Assembly (NCBI GenBank): GCA_046352935.1
Contig: JAXMGR010000010.1
Coordinates: forward strand, 62,001 to 126,000
Direction: 5' to 3'
DNA from: CAYWMY01 sp046352935
GTDB lineage: Bacteria > Pseudomonadota > Gammaproteobacteria > Steroidobacterales > Steroidobacteraceae
DNA length: 64,000 bases
The notes under the pieces are model-generated. The model saw only the letters and a program-made list of their open reading frames with translations. It was not told the origin of the DNA and did not search any database. How positions within the stretch are numbered: position 1 is the stretch's first letter; the number at the start of each line of letters is the position of its first letter. Both the position numbers and the translations under genes were made by a program. Below are positions 1 through 8,832 of the stretch, one piece after another.

Positions 1-192
1 CGCGCGATCGAGGCTGGCGAGCCGGTCACGAGCCGGATGGTCTCGGGTCTGAGCGCACGCGAGGTCGGTGCCCTCGCCGGACTGCTGGAGCGGTGCGTCG
101 TCGCGCTGGCGGGACCCGCGGCGCCCGACGCGGTTGCGCGTCCTCGCCGGAGACGCGTTCGCGGAGCAGCTCGGCCACGCGCGCGCAACTGA
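1..192 (+). CDS. C-terminal fragment of an unidentified protein (possibly a MarR-type regulator)
   Basis: Frame 1 is open from the window edge to a TGA at 190-192, giving 63 residues of a protein whose start lies outside the window. The helical stretch around LSAREVGALAGLLERC resembles the last dimerisation helix of MarR-family regulators. It is followed by an Arg/Pro-rich tail. No DNA-binding region is visible, so the family call is a guess from a short segment. It ends 36 bases before truC and runs in the same direction. Confidence 0.35.
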   Translation, partial: RAIEAGEPVTSRMVSGLSAREVGALAGLLERCVVALAGPAAPDAVARPRRRRVRGAARPRARN

Positions 193-228
193 GCGCGACC
201 GCTCCGAAGCTCACCACAGACGCCGCGG

Positions 229-969
229 GTGTTGACCGTTCTCCATCGTGACGAACATCTGATCGCGGTTCACAAGCCGCCGGGCCTGCTCGTGCACCGG
301 ACCGGTCTCGATGCGCACGAAACGCGGTTCGCGCTGCAGCTCCTGCGTGACCAGATCGGTGCCGCCGTCTATCCGGTCCACCGGCTCGACAAGGCGACGT
401 CCGGGATCCTGCTGTTCGCGCTGTCATCGGAGATCGCGGGTCGTTGTCGCGCCGCCTTCGAGGCCGGAGGGGTGGCGAAGCGCTACCTCGCCGTCGTGCG
501 CGGTCATCCCTGCGAGTGGGGCACTGTGGATCATCCGCTCGACCGCGAGGACCACGCCGGCCAGGCCGCGGGCCTGCGGCAACCGGCCCTGACCGACTAC
601 CGGCGGCTTGCCACCGTCGAGCTGCCCGTCGCGGTGGATCGCTACCCGACGAGCCGCTACGCGCTCGTCGAGCTGGTGCCGCACACCGGCCGCCGCCACC
701 AGCTGCGCCGCCACATGAAGCACATCGCGCATCCGATCATCGGCGACACGACGCACGGGCACGGGGCGCACAACCGCATGTTCCGCGAGCGCTTCGGCTG
801 CAGCCGGCTGCTGCTCGTGGCCGTCGGAATGTGCCTGCGCCATCCGTCGACGGACCTGCCGCTGGCCATCGAGACCCATCCGGACGAGGATTTCCTGCAG
901 GTCACCGGGGCTGCCGGACTTTTGCCACGCTCCGCGATCTGGAAGGCGCACTCAGCGGCCATCCCGTGA
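229..969 (+). CDS. truC: tRNA pseudouridine(65) synthase TruC
   Basis: RluA-family pseudouridine synthase of 246 residues, close to the length of E. coli TruC (about 260), which isomerises U65 in tRNA-Ile1 and tRNA-Asp. The catalytic motif HRLDKATSG (about residues 45-53) carries the conserved Asp. The block RYALVELVPHTGRRHQLRRH followed by HPIIGD is typical of TruC rather than RluA-D. The start is a GTG at 229 with no strong Shine-Dalgarno sequence; no better in-frame start fits the family N-terminus. It converges on mnmE, with 33 bases between the stop codons. Confidence 0.9.
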   Translation: MLTVLHRDEHLIAVHKPPGLLVHRTGLDAHETRFALQLLRDQIGAAVYPVHRLDKATSGILLFALSSEIAGRCRAAFEAGGVAKRYLAVVRGHPCEWGTVDHPLDREDHAGQAAGLRQPALTDYRRLATVELPVAVDRYPTSRYALVELVPHTGRRHQLRRHMKHIAHPIIGDTTHGHGAHNRMFRERFGCSRLLLVAVGMCLRHPSTDLPLAIETHPDEDFLQVTGAAGLLPRSAIWKAHSAAIP

Positions 970-1002
970 CCAGCAGGGTCGCGCCGGAGCCGAGTGTGGC
1001 GG

Positions 1003-2385
1003 TCACTTTCCGATGCAGAAGCTCGCGAAGATCCGGCCGAGCAGGTCATCGCTCGTGACTTCGCCGGTGATCCCGCCGAGGGTGCGCTGCGCGAGCCGTA
1101 GCTCCTCGGCGACGAGCTCGGGCGAGGCCGAGATCGCCAGCAGTTCCTCCGACCGGGCGATGTGTTCACGCGCGCGGGTGAGCGCATCGACGTGCCGCTG
1201 GCGCGCGCTGTAGTCGCCGGCATCGGGGGCATGGAAGCCGGCCTGCCGCTTGAGATGATCGCGCAATTCATCGAGCCCCTGCCCCGTGAGTGCCGACAGG
1301 GACAGGATCGCATCGGCCGCGATGACGACGCCCTCCGCCGCCAGGGCACTTGCGAGCGCACGCCTCGCAGCTGCCGGATCGCCGGACAGGTCGATCTTGC
1401 TGAGTACCCAGGTCACGCCCGCGCACCCGGCGATGCCGGTGGGCAGCTGCTGCGCTTCGGTGGCATCAACTAGCGCGAGTACGGCGTCCGCGCGTTCCAG
1501 CGCCTGGCGCGCGCGGCGAACGCCTTCGGCCTCGACGGGATCCTCGGTGGCACGCAGGCCGGCGGTGTCGACGACGTGCACCGGCAGACCGTCGATGAGG
1601 AGTTCCTGGCGCAGCAGATCACGCGTCGTGCCCGGAACAGGCGTGACGATGGCGACATCGGCCTCGGCGAGACGGTTCAGGAGGCTCGACTTGCCGGCAT
1701 TCGGACGGCCGACGATCGCGATCGTGACGCCGTCGCGGAGCAGCCGGCCCTGCCGCACCCGCGCCGCGATGGCGTCGAGCATCGTGAGCAGCGCTCCGAC
1801 CTCCTGCGTGTGGCGGTCCGGACCGGACGCATCGATACCCTCCTCCGGAAAATCGATCTCTGCCTCCACCTGCACACGCAGACCCGTCAATGCCTCCACG
1901 AGTCCACGGACTGCAACCGAGAATTCGCCCTGCAGGCTCCGCGCGGCGGCCAGCGCCGCCTGGCGGCTGCCCGCGTCGATGAGGTCGGCGACGGCTTCGG
2001 CCTGGGCCAGGTCGAGCCGGCTGTTGTGGAAGGCGCGCTCCGTGAACTCACCGGGACGCGCGGGACACGCGCCGAGCTCGATGCAGCGCTCGACGATGAG
2101 CCCGAGGGTCACGGCACCGCCGTGGCAGTGGATCTCGAGCACGTCCTCACCGGTGTAGGAATGCGGCGCCGGGAAGTAGAGTGCGATGGTCTCGTCGATG
2201 AGCTGGCCGGCAGCCGTGCGCGCGGATCGCAGCGTGGCACGGCGCGGTGCAGGGACAGCGCCTAGCAACCCGTCCGCGATCATGCGGCAATCCGGCCCCG
2301 ACAGGCGAACGATGCCGATGCCGCCGCGGCCCGGGGCAGTGGCGCGGGCGACGATTGTTGTGTCGGACGTCGTTGTCATCGCCAC
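1003..2385 (-). CDS. mnmE: tRNA uridine-5-carboxymethylaminomethyl modification GTPase MnmE
   Basis: 460-residue GTPase that, with MnmG, installs the cmnm5 group on wobble U34 of several tRNAs. The N-terminal THF-binding domain (residues about 8-125, APGRGGIGIVRLSG) is followed by a helical domain with an inserted G domain: P-loop GRPNAGKSS at 226-234, then GTTRD and DTAG. The protein ends in the invariant CIGK, whose Cys is needed for activity. It is the distal gene of the minus-strand rpmH-rnpA-yidD-yidC-mnmE cluster, 67 bases after yidC, an arrangement conserved next to dnaA in gammaproteobacteria. Confidence 0.97.
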   Translation of the reverse strand: MAMTTTSDTTIVARATAPGRGGIGIVRLSGPDCRMIADGLLGAVPAPRRATLRSARTAAGQLIDETIALYFPAPHSYTGEDVLEIHCHGGAVTLGLIVERCIELGACPARPGEFTERAFHNSRLDLAQAEAVADLIDAGSRQAALAAARSLQGEFSVAVRGLVEALTGLRVQVEAEIDFPEEGIDASGPDRHTQEVGALLTMLDAIAARVRQGRLLRDGVTIAIVGRPNAGKSSLLNRLAEADVAIVTPVPGTTRDLLRQELLIDGLPVHVVDTAGLRATEDPVEAEGVRRARQALERADAVLALVDATEAQQLPTGIAGCAGVTWVLSKIDLSGDPAAARRALASALAAEGVVIAADAILSLSALTGQGLDELRDHLKRQAGFHAPDAGDYSARQRHVDALTRAREHIARSEELLAISASPELVAEELRLAQRTLGGITGEVTSDDLLGRIFASFCIGK

Positions 2386-2452
2386 GGCTGCCGGCGCCGG
2401 GGACTCGATCCGCTGCCGCAGCGACCCAGACGTGGCCCGCCGTCCTGCGCCT

Positions 2453-4141
2453 TCAGCTGGCGCGCTCCTTCTTCGACTCGGCTTCGACGAGGCGGTTGAT
2501 GTGCCATTGCTGAGCGATGGACAGCAGCGTGTTCGTGAGCCAGTACAGCACGAGGCCCGCGGGGAAGAATGCGAACATGCCCGTCATGATGAGCGGCATG
2601 AACGCGAACACCTTGGCCTGCACGGGATCAGGCGGCGTGGGATTCAGCTTGTACTGTCCGAACATCGCGGCGCCCATGAGCAGCGGCAGGACGAAATACG
2701 GATCGCGGGACGACAGGTCCTGGATCCAGAGCATGAACGGCGCCTGGCGCATCTCGACGCTCTCGAGCAGCACCCAGTAGAACGCGAGGAAGAACGGGAT
2801 CTGCACGACGATGGGCAGGCAGCCCGCGAGCGGATTGATCTTCTCGCGCTTGTACAGCTCCATCATCGCGCGGGCCTGACCCTCGCGGTCGTCCTTGTAT
2901 CGCTCCTGCATGGACTTGATGCGCGGCGCGACGGCCCGCATCTTCGCCATCGAGCGACCGCTGGTCTCGGACAGCTTGTAGAACACCAGCTTGATCAGCA
3001 GCGTGACGAGGATGATGGTCCAGCCCCAGTTGCCGACGATGCGATGCACATGGTCGAGCAGCCAGAAGAGCGGCTGCGCGAGGATCGTGAGCTTGCCGTA
3101 GTCTGCGGTGAGCTCGAGGCGCGGGCCGGCGGCCTCGAGCTGGCGCTGGAGCTTCGGCCCGAAGAACAGCTTTTCCTGCAGGTGCAGGGAACCGTTCGGT
3201 GCGATGGTGTGCGCGGGGCCTGCAGCGCGCAGCAGGTAGTCGCGGTCATCGACCTTGAGCTGATACTGATAGGCTTGGCCGGCAGCGGGCACGATGGCGG
3301 CGACGAAGTGGTGCTGCAGTGACGCGGCCCAGCCATTCGTGATGCCCTGGGAGAACACCTTGTCCTCGTCGTCCTTGACATCGAGCTTGCGGTATTTCGT
3401 GCCGTCGTAGATCGCGGGGCCCTTGAAGGCATAGCTCTCGACGTCCCACATGGACCGCTCGACGTGCGGCAGCCGACGCAGGAGCTGGGCATAGGAAGCC
3501 AGCGCGACTGGAGCGGCGCCGGCATTGTGGATGTCATAGAGAACGTCGACCGCGTAGCTGCCCCGGCGGAAGACATAAGTCTTGGTGACCGACAGTCCCT
3601 GACCGCCCGTCCAGGCGAACGGAACACGCAGCTCCTGCTGCCCGGCAGCGAGCACGAAGCGGTCGCCGGGTGCCGTATAGAGGGCGAGGTGGTTGGGTTC
3701 AGGAGCGCCGTGGCCACCCGTGAGCCCCGTCTGCAGGACATAGGGGTCGCCATCGGGCGGGTCGCTGAACAGCCGCACCTTCACATCGGGCTGGTCCTTC
3801 CGCAGTGGATACGCGAGCAGGGATGTCGAGACGAGATCGCCGCCCCGGGTGCTGATCTCGACATCGTAGACGTCGGTGGTGACACGAATGCGCGGTGCGG
3901 GCGGCGCTGCGGAGACGGGAACGGGCGACGTGGCGGGTTGCTGCGCCGGCGGTCCGGCCGGTGTGGCATTCGGCACGGTCGCGTCGAGTCGCGACACGGA
4001 CGAGCCGGATGTGGCGCTGAGCTTCGACGGCGGCGTAGTGGTCGCCTCCGTCGGAGCGTAGTCCTTCAGCCAGGCTTCGACGTTCAGCCAGATTGCGAGC
4101 GCGAGGCCGAGCCACAGGAACAGTCGGAGATTCTGCTGCAT
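2453..4141 (-). CDS. yidC: Membrane protein insertase YidC
   Basis: 562 residues, the usual gammaproteobacterial YidC size (about 550). The N-terminal transmembrane anchor is followed by a linker rich in Thr/Ser/Pro/Ala (about residues 35-85). Next come the large periplasmic beta-supersandwich domain and the C-terminal Oxa1-type five-helix core, which includes the conserved region around NPLAGCLPIVVQIPFFLAFY. The protein inserts and folds inner-membrane proteins, alone or with SecYEG. The start is 12 bases downstream of the yidD stop, consistent with co-transcription. The tail ends in basic residues (SKKERAS), as expected for a ribosome-contacting C-terminus. Confidence 0.97.
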   Translation of the reverse strand: MQQNLRLFLWLGLALAIWLNVEAWLKDYAPTEATTTPPSKLSATSGSSVSRLDATVPNATPAGPPAQQPATSPVPVSAAPPAPRIRVTTDVYDVEISTRGGDLVSTSLLAYPLRKDQPDVKVRLFSDPPDGDPYVLQTGLTGGHGAPEPNHLALYTAPGDRFVLAAGQQELRVPFAWTGGQGLSVTKTYVFRRGSYAVDVLYDIHNAGAAPVALASYAQLLRRLPHVERSMWDVESYAFKGPAIYDGTKYRKLDVKDDEDKVFSQGITNGWAASLQHHFVAAIVPAAGQAYQYQLKVDDRDYLLRAAGPAHTIAPNGSLHLQEKLFFGPKLQRQLEAAGPRLELTADYGKLTILAQPLFWLLDHVHRIVGNWGWTIILVTLLIKLVFYKLSETSGRSMAKMRAVAPRIKSMQERYKDDREGQARAMMELYKREKINPLAGCLPIVVQIPFFLAFYWVLLESVEMRQAPFMLWIQDLSSRDPYFVLPLLMGAAMFGQYKLNPTPPDPVQAKVFAFMPLIMTGMFAFFPAGLVLYWLTNTLLSIAQQWHINRLVEAESKKERAS

Positions 4142-4153
4142 AAGGATCCCAGT

Positions 4154-4390
4154 TCAGGACGGGCGCTTGCGGGCGAGATGGTCGGGCACGGGATCGTACC
4201 CACCGGCGTGCCACGGATGACACCTCGCGATACGTCGAATGCCGAGCCAGGAGCCGCGGGCGGCGCCGTGACGCTCGATGGCCTCGAGCGTGTAAGCGGA
4301 GCAGGACGGATGGAAGCGGCAGCACGAGCCGAGCAGAGGACTGACGGCACAACGGTAGCCGTGGATCAGGAGGCGCAACAACCAGGTCAT
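4154..4390 (-). CDS. yidD: Membrane protein insertion efficiency factor YidD
   Basis: 78-residue member of the YidD (DUF37) family, small amphipathic proteins at the inner membrane that aid YidC/Sec-dependent insertion. The diagnostic block CRFHPSCSAYTLEAIERHG and the later GGYDPVP are present, with three conserved cysteines. It lies between rnpA (10 bases upstream) and yidC (12 bases downstream), its standard place. Confidence 0.96.
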   Translation of the reverse strand: MTWLLRLLIHGYRCAVSPLLGSCCRFHPSCSAYTLEAIERHGAARGSWLGIRRIARCHPWHAGGYDPVPDHLARKRPS

Positions 4391-4400
4391 TGGAGGCGCG

Positions 4401-4748
4401 TCACGAGATACGTATGCCGCGCCAGAGTCGCCGCAGGCTTGCCACGACGACCGACGACGGCGGCGTGGCGGCAGCAGCGCGCACCGATATGAAGAGGTCC
4501 ACGGCCGGCAGTTCGTGTTGGGCCATGCGAAAGGTCTCCCGGACTAGCCGCCGGACGCGGTTGCGCCGCACGGCCGTCGGAATGGCGCGCGCGCTGACGG
4601 CCATGCCGAGTCGTGGATGACCGACCTCGTTGTAGACATAGCTGATCGAAAAGAACGCATCGCCGAGGCGCCTGCCTTTGCGTACGCGATCGAACTCCGC
4701 CGCGCGACGGAGCTTCTGGTGCGGTCGGAGGGAGAGAACCGTCGGCAG
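4401..4748 (-). CDS. rnpA: Ribonuclease P protein component, start codon non-canonical
   Basis: RNase P protein, which binds the catalytic RNA in 5' maturation of tRNA. The reading frame carries the family signatures LRRAAEFDRV near the N-terminus and the arginine-rich RNR core VRRNRVRRLVRETFR. Between the in-frame TAA at 4761-4763 and the internal ATG at 4604 there is no ATG, GTG or TTG. Starting at 4604 would leave 67 residues and remove the N-terminal half of the fold. Two in-frame CTG codons fit the family length: 4748 (115 residues, chosen here) and 4757 (118 residues), the latter overlapping the rpmH stop as CTGA. No clear Shine-Dalgarno sequence precedes either, so translation may be coupled to rpmH. 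The exact start is uncertain; the identity is not. Confidence 0.85.
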   Translation of the reverse strand: MPTVLSLRPHQKLRRAAEFDRVRKGRRLGDAFFSISYVYNEVGHPRLGMAVSARAIPTAVRRNRVRRLVRETFRMAQHELPAVDLFISVRAAAATPPSSVVVASLRRLWRGIRIS

Positions 4749-4753
4749 GCCCG

Positions 4754-4906
4754 TCAGTCGTTACGCGACGCGCGGACCGTCAGGCGCTTGCGGCCCTTTG
4801 CGCGGCGGCGCTTGAGCACTTGACGACCCTTCTTCGTCGCCATCCGGGCGCGAAACCCGTGCGTGCGCTTGCGTTTGATCTTGCTCGGTTGATATGTGCG
4901 CTTCAT
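4754..4906 (-). CDS. rpmH: 50S ribosomal protein L34
   Basis: Short gene read directly from the minus strand: 50 residues beginning MKRTYQPSKIKRKRTHGF and containing RARMATKKGRQVL, which is ribosomal protein L34 almost residue for residue. The E. coli protein has 46 residues; this one has a slightly longer tail (ASRND). It is the first gene of the minus-strand cluster, with its 5' end facing dnaA. Its TGA stop overlaps one candidate CTG start of rnpA. Confidence 0.96.
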   Translation of the reverse strand: MKRTYQPSKIKRKRTHGFRARMATKKGRQVLKRRRAKGRKRLTVRASRND

Positions 4907-5117
4907 GGGGTCGCCCTAAATCTTTTCAAAACAACGAGATGCCTGCTCGTGCAAGGGCCGGCAAGGGTACGCATCGAGCCGCCTCGTGTCAACGGCCCTC
5001 GCGGCCATCCGAAGCAGGCGGGGAGGCTGTGGATATCCATGGAAACAGCCCTGGGCCCGTTATAGACTCGCGACCCTTTCACCCATCGGCGATCGCAAAG
5101 AAACCAGGGAGGGGCTC
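4907..5117. promoter_or_regulatory. rpmH-dnaA divergent intergenic region with one DnaA box
   Basis: This 211-base gap separates the divergent rpmH and dnaA genes. It holds a DnaA-box-like nonamer, TGTGGATAT, at 5028-5036 (one mismatch to TGTGGATAA). A weak -10-like TATAGA lies at 5061-5066, upstream of dnaA. A purine-rich AGGGAGGGG just before the GTG at 5118 serves as ribosome binding site. The single box suggests DnaA autoregulation. Too few boxes are present to call this the origin on sequence alone. Confidence 0.55.
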
Positions 5118-6449
5118 GTGGAGAGCTCACTTTGGGAGCGTTGTCTCGTGGAACTCGAGACGACGGTGCCGCAACAGCAGTTCAACACCTGGGTGCGCCC
5201 GCTGCAAGCCGTCGAAGAGGATGGCGGGCTTCGACTGCTGGCGCCGAATAGATTCGTGATCGACTGGGTGCAACAGCACCTGTTGGGCCGGATCCGCGAG
5301 ATTCTCGACCGGGAGGCCGATGGGATGAGCGGCTTTGCCGTGCGGCTCGAGGTGGGATCGCGGAGTGCTGCCGTCGCGCCGCCGGCGATTGCGGCGGGAC
5401 GGCCGAAGCGTGCCGCACCGGCGGTGCTCGGAGCGCGGATCAACCCGGACTTCACGTTCGAGACATTTGTCGAAGGCAAGAGCAACCAGCTCGGGCGCGC
5501 GGCGGCAATACAGGTCGCGGAGAACCCCGGGAAGGCCTACAACCCGCTTTTCATCTACGGTGGAGTCGGGCTGGGTAAGACGCACCTGATGCACGGCATC
5601 GGCAACCGGATCCGGCAGCGCAACCCGGATGCGCGCATCGCTTACGTACACAGTGAAAGGTTCGTCAGCGACATGGTCCGCGCACTTCAGACGAACGCGA
5701 TCAACGAATTCAAGCAGGCATACCGGACGCTCGATGCGCTGCTGATCGACGACATCCAGTTCTTCGCGGGCAAGGAACGCTCGCAGGAAGAATTCTTCCA
5801 CACGTTCAATGCGCTTCTCGAAGGTCAGCAGCAGATCGTGCTGACGTGCGACCGCTACCCGAAGGAAGTGGACGGCCTGGAGGAGCGACTGAAGTCGCGG
5901 TTCGGCTGGGGCCTGACCGTGGCGATCGAACCGCCGGAACTCGAGACGTGCGTGGCGATCCTGATTTCCAAGGCGCGTGGTTCAGGAGTCAATCTGCCGG
6001 AGGACGTCGCGTTCTTCGTAGCCAAGAGGATCCGCTCGAATGTGCGCGAACTGGAGGGAGCGCTGCGGCGTATCGTGGCGAACTCGCAGTTCACGGGTAT
6101 GCCGATCACGGTGGAATTCGCGCGCGACGCCCTGAAGGACCTGATCGCGCTGCAGGAAAAGCTCGTCACGATCGAGAACATCCAGAAGACGGTCGCGGAG
6201 TATTACAAGATCCGTGTAGCGGAGCTTCTGTCGAAGAGACGCAGCAGGTCGATCGCCCGGCCGCGGCAGGTGGCGATGGCCCTCGCGAGGGAACTCACGA
6301 CGCACTCGCTTCCGGAGATCGGCGACGCCTTTGGCGGGAGGGATCACACGACCGTCCTGCACGCGTGCGATCGGATCAAGGAACTTCGGGAGACCGAAAG
6401 AAGGGTCTCGGAGGACTACTCGAACCTGTTGCGAACGCTGACGGGATGA
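5118..6449 (+). CDS. dnaA: Chromosomal replication initiator protein DnaA
   Basis: 443 residues from a GTG start at 5118, preceded by a strong AGGGAGGGG. The frame stays open further upstream, but this start reproduces the family N-terminus (SLWERCLVELE, E. coli SLWQQCLARLQ). Domain I (about 1-80) is followed by a short linker, then the AAA+ domain with Walker A GGVGLGKTH and Walker B LLIDDIQFF. The C-terminal domain IV carries the DnaA-box-binding helix-turn-helix ending near FGGRDHTTVLHACDRI. It binds DnaA boxes and opens the origin; boxes flank the gene on both sides. Confidence 0.97.
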   Translation: MESSLWERCLVELETTVPQQQFNTWVRPLQAVEEDGGLRLLAPNRFVIDWVQQHLLGRIREILDREADGMSGFAVRLEVGSRSAAVAPPAIAAGRPKRAAPAVLGARINPDFTFETFVEGKSNQLGRAAAIQVAENPGKAYNPLFIYGGVGLGKTHLMHGIGNRIRQRNPDARIAYVHSERFVSDMVRALQTNAINEFKQAYRTLDALLIDDIQFFAGKERSQEEFFHTFNALLEGQQQIVLTCDRYPKEVDGLEERLKSRFGWGLTVAIEPPELETCVAILISKARGSGVNLPEDVAFFVAKRIRSNVRELEGALRRIVANSQFTGMPITVEFARDALKDLIALQEKLVTIENIQKTVAEYYKIRVAELLSKRRSRSIARPRQVAMALARELTTHSLPEIGDAFGGRDHTTVLHACDRIKELRETERRVSEDYSNLLRTLTG

Positions 6450-6666
6450 TGTGGATAATGTGTGTATCGGCGGGGGATAGGCGGCTGTCCACAGGCCGTC
6501 AACAGGCTTCCGATGGAAGGATCGCAGGATCCGCACCGGGACTCGAGTCGCCAACATGCGGTGAGATCAGGACTTTTCATGCTTCTCCACAGTTTCGCCG
6601 TGCTCTTGTAGTTATCGCAATAAATCTCTGATCAAGAAACAAGAACTGGAACAATCGGGTATCTGC
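6450..6666. promoter_or_regulatory. dnaA-dnaN intergenic region with perfect DnaA box; candidate origin element
   Basis: A perfect DnaA box, TGTGGATAA (6450-6458), begins one base after the dnaA stop codon. A second site on the opposite strand, TTCTCCACA (6583-6591), has one mismatch to TTATCCACA. A weaker CTGTCCACA lies at 6485-6493 (two mismatches). The right half, about 6595-6660, is clearly AT-richer than its surroundings, as expected for a duplex-unwinding element or for the dnaN promoter. This is one of three candidate origin gaps in the cluster. Confidence 0.5.
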
Positions 6667-7764
6667 ATGAAGTTCACAGCCGAACGCGAGAAATTGCTGG
6701 CAGCACTGCAGGCCGTCATTGGCGTTGTGGAGAGGCGTCAGACGATGCCCGTGCTGGCCAATGTGCTCCTCAGCGTGCGAGAGGGGCGCCTGTCGGTAAC
6801 GGCGACGGACCTCGAGGTCGAGCTGGTAGCGAGCGCTCAAGTAGTGGGGCAGAGCGATGGCGAGGTGACCGTACCCGGACGTAAGTTGCTGGATATCTGC
6901 CGGTCGCTCCCGGAGCGTGTTCAGGTATTGCTTGCGGTCGATGGTGACAAGGCAACTATCCGGGGCGGGAAGAGCCGTTTTTCGCTGTCGACACTGCCGG
7001 CATCAGAATTTCCCGTGATCGACGAAATCAACGTCCAGCAGACGTTGAGCATCAGTCAGGGGGAACTGAAGCGGCTTCTCGACAAGACGCATTTCTCGAT
7101 GGCGCAGCAGGATGTTCGCTATTACCTGAACGGAATGTTGCTGGAAACGGACGGGAAGTTGGTTCGAACAGTCGCGACTGACGGCCATCGTCTTGCATTG
7201 TGCGAGACGGGTCTTTCGACGCCGGCGCGCGGGTCGTGCCAGGTAATCATCCCGCGCAAGGGTGTATTGGAACTGCAACGGATCCTCGGTACGGAAGGGG
7301 ATACCGAGGTTGTGATTGGAGGTAACCACGTCAGGGTGACAATCGGCGACATTCGGTTCACTTCGAAGCTCATTGACGGCCGGTTCCCGGAATATAGTCG
7401 TGTGATCCCGGCGAACCCGACGCGAATCGTTCAGACGGAGCGCGACGGGCTGAGGGCGGCATTGCAGCGGACGGCGATCCTGTCGAATGAAAAGTACCGG
7501 GGAATCCGACTGGCACTCCGTGAAAATATACTTACTATTCAAGCACATAACCCTGAGCAGGAAGAGGCGGAGGAAGAAGTCGAGGTGAGCTACAGCGGAG
7601 AGGAAATGGAAGTCGGCTTTAACGTCAACTATCTCCTGGATGCTCTGGGCGCCATCGAGACGGAAGAGGTGCAGATCGGATTGACCGACTCGAACTCAAG
7701 CTGTCTGATCTATGCACCGGGGACAAAGGCCACCAAGTACGTCGTGATGCCGATGCGCCTCTGA
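6667..7764 (+). CDS. dnaN: DNA polymerase III sliding clamp, beta subunit
   Basis: 365 residues, matching the usual clamp length (366 in E. coli), with the three tandem clamp domains. The N-terminus MKFTAEREKLLAALQAVIGV and C-terminus KYVVMPMRL are typical. The ring encircles DNA and tethers Pol III and repair polymerases. The gene follows dnaA by 217 bases and precedes recF by 6 bases. Local codon use is somewhat less GC-rich than in the flanking operons. Confidence 0.97.
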   Translation: MKFTAEREKLLAALQAVIGVVERRQTMPVLANVLLSVREGRLSVTATDLEVELVASAQVVGQSDGEVTVPGRKLLDICRSLPERVQVLLAVDGDKATIRGGKSRFSLSTLPASEFPVIDEINVQQTLSISQGELKRLLDKTHFSMAQQDVRYYLNGMLLETDGKLVRTVATDGHRLALCETGLSTPARGSCQVIIPRKGVLELQRILGTEGDTEVVIGGNHVRVTIGDIRFTSKLIDGRFPEYSRVIPANPTRIVQTERDGLRAALQRTAILSNEKYRGIRLALRENILTIQAHNPEQEEAEEEVEVSYSGEEMEVGFNVNYLLDALGAIETEEVQIGLTDSNSSCLIYAPGTKATKYVVMPMRL

Positions 7765-7770
7765 TCGGCG

Positions 7771-8832
7771 ATGGTGCTCAGATCAGTAAGGGTTACGAAC
7801 TTCCGCTGCATCGAGGAGTGTGACGTCGAACTCGACAGCAGGCGGAGCCTGTTTACAGGCCCCAACGCCTCCGGCAAGACAAGCTTGCTGGAGGCGTTGT
7901 TCTTTCTGGGTCGGGGCCGGTCGTTCCGGACACGTCGGCTCGCCAATGTAATCCGTCAGGGTGAGACGGAATTTCGTGTCGTTGGTCGGATTGGGGACGC
8001 AGGCGCCGAAATCGTGGCCGGAGTCCAGGGTGACCGCGCCGGAATCACGGCTCGTCTGAGTGGCAGACCGGTAGCAAATGTTGCGGAACTCTCTGCGCGA
8101 TTTGCCCCGCAAGTTATTGACCCGGATGTTCACCGTTTGCTGGAAGAAGGCCCTGTGCGGCGGCGACGCTTCATGGATTGGGGCGTGTTCCACGTGGAAC
8201 AGGGATTCTTGCCGACGTGGCAACGATATCATCGCGCCTTGAAGCAACGTAACGCGGCGCTACGGCAGAATTTGCCGGATGCGGTGGTAGATCTATGGGA
8301 TGCCGATCTGACCGCCGCCGGTGAAGCGCTGACCTGGATGCGTCAACAGTACATCGACAGATTGCGCTCACCGTTCGTGGAGGTCGGTGCCGCCTTCGGG
8401 ATGCCCGTTGATCTCCGATTCGAGCCAGGGTGGGATCTGGAGGGGACGCTGCAAGTCGCGATCGGACGATCCCGATCCCGGGATCGTCGGTTGCGAGCCA
8501 CACAGTGCGGCCCCCATCGCTCGGACGTGGCGGTGCTCGTTGGTGGAGTATCAGCCAAAGACCGTGTGTCCCGCGGCCAGCAGAAACTCCTTGCCGCAGC
8601 GTTGACCTTGGCTCAACTACAGCTGCAGGAGACGGATCGTCCAGGCTGCGCGGCGCTATTGCTCGACGACCCTGCAGCGGAACTGGATCGTGAGAATCTG
8701 GGCCGTCTCCTGACCGTCGTTGGCCGGATCCGTTGCCAGCTGGTCGTGACATCGCTGCAGACCGACATTCAGGAGCTGCTACAGGCTGACCGGGTGTTTC
8801 ACGTGGAACAAGGTCACATTCGAGCAGCTTGA
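7771..8832 (+). CDS. recF: DNA replication and repair protein RecF
   Basis: 353-residue ABC/SMC-type ATPase that, with RecO and RecR, loads RecA at gapped DNA. Walker A GPNASGKTSLLEAL (about residues 31-44), the signature SRGQQKLLAAAL and the Walker B LLLDDPAAELD are all present. The start codon follows the dnaN stop by 6 bases, so the two are probably co-transcribed. Confidence 0.95.
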   Translation: MVLRSVRVTNFRCIEECDVELDSRRSLFTGPNASGKTSLLEALFFLGRGRSFRTRRLANVIRQGETEFRVVGRIGDAGAEIVAGVQGDRAGITARLSGRPVANVAELSARFAPQVIDPDVHRLLEEGPVRRRRFMDWGVFHVEQGFLPTWQRYHRALKQRNAALRQNLPDAVVDLWDADLTAAGEALTWMRQQYIDRLRSPFVEVGAAFGMPVDLRFEPGWDLEGTLQVAIGRSRSRDRRLRATQCGPHRSDVAVLVGGVSAKDRVSRGQQKLLAAALTLAQLQLQETDRPGCAALLLDDPAAELDRENLGRLLTVVGRIRCQLVVTSLQTDIQELLQADRVFHVEQGHIRAA

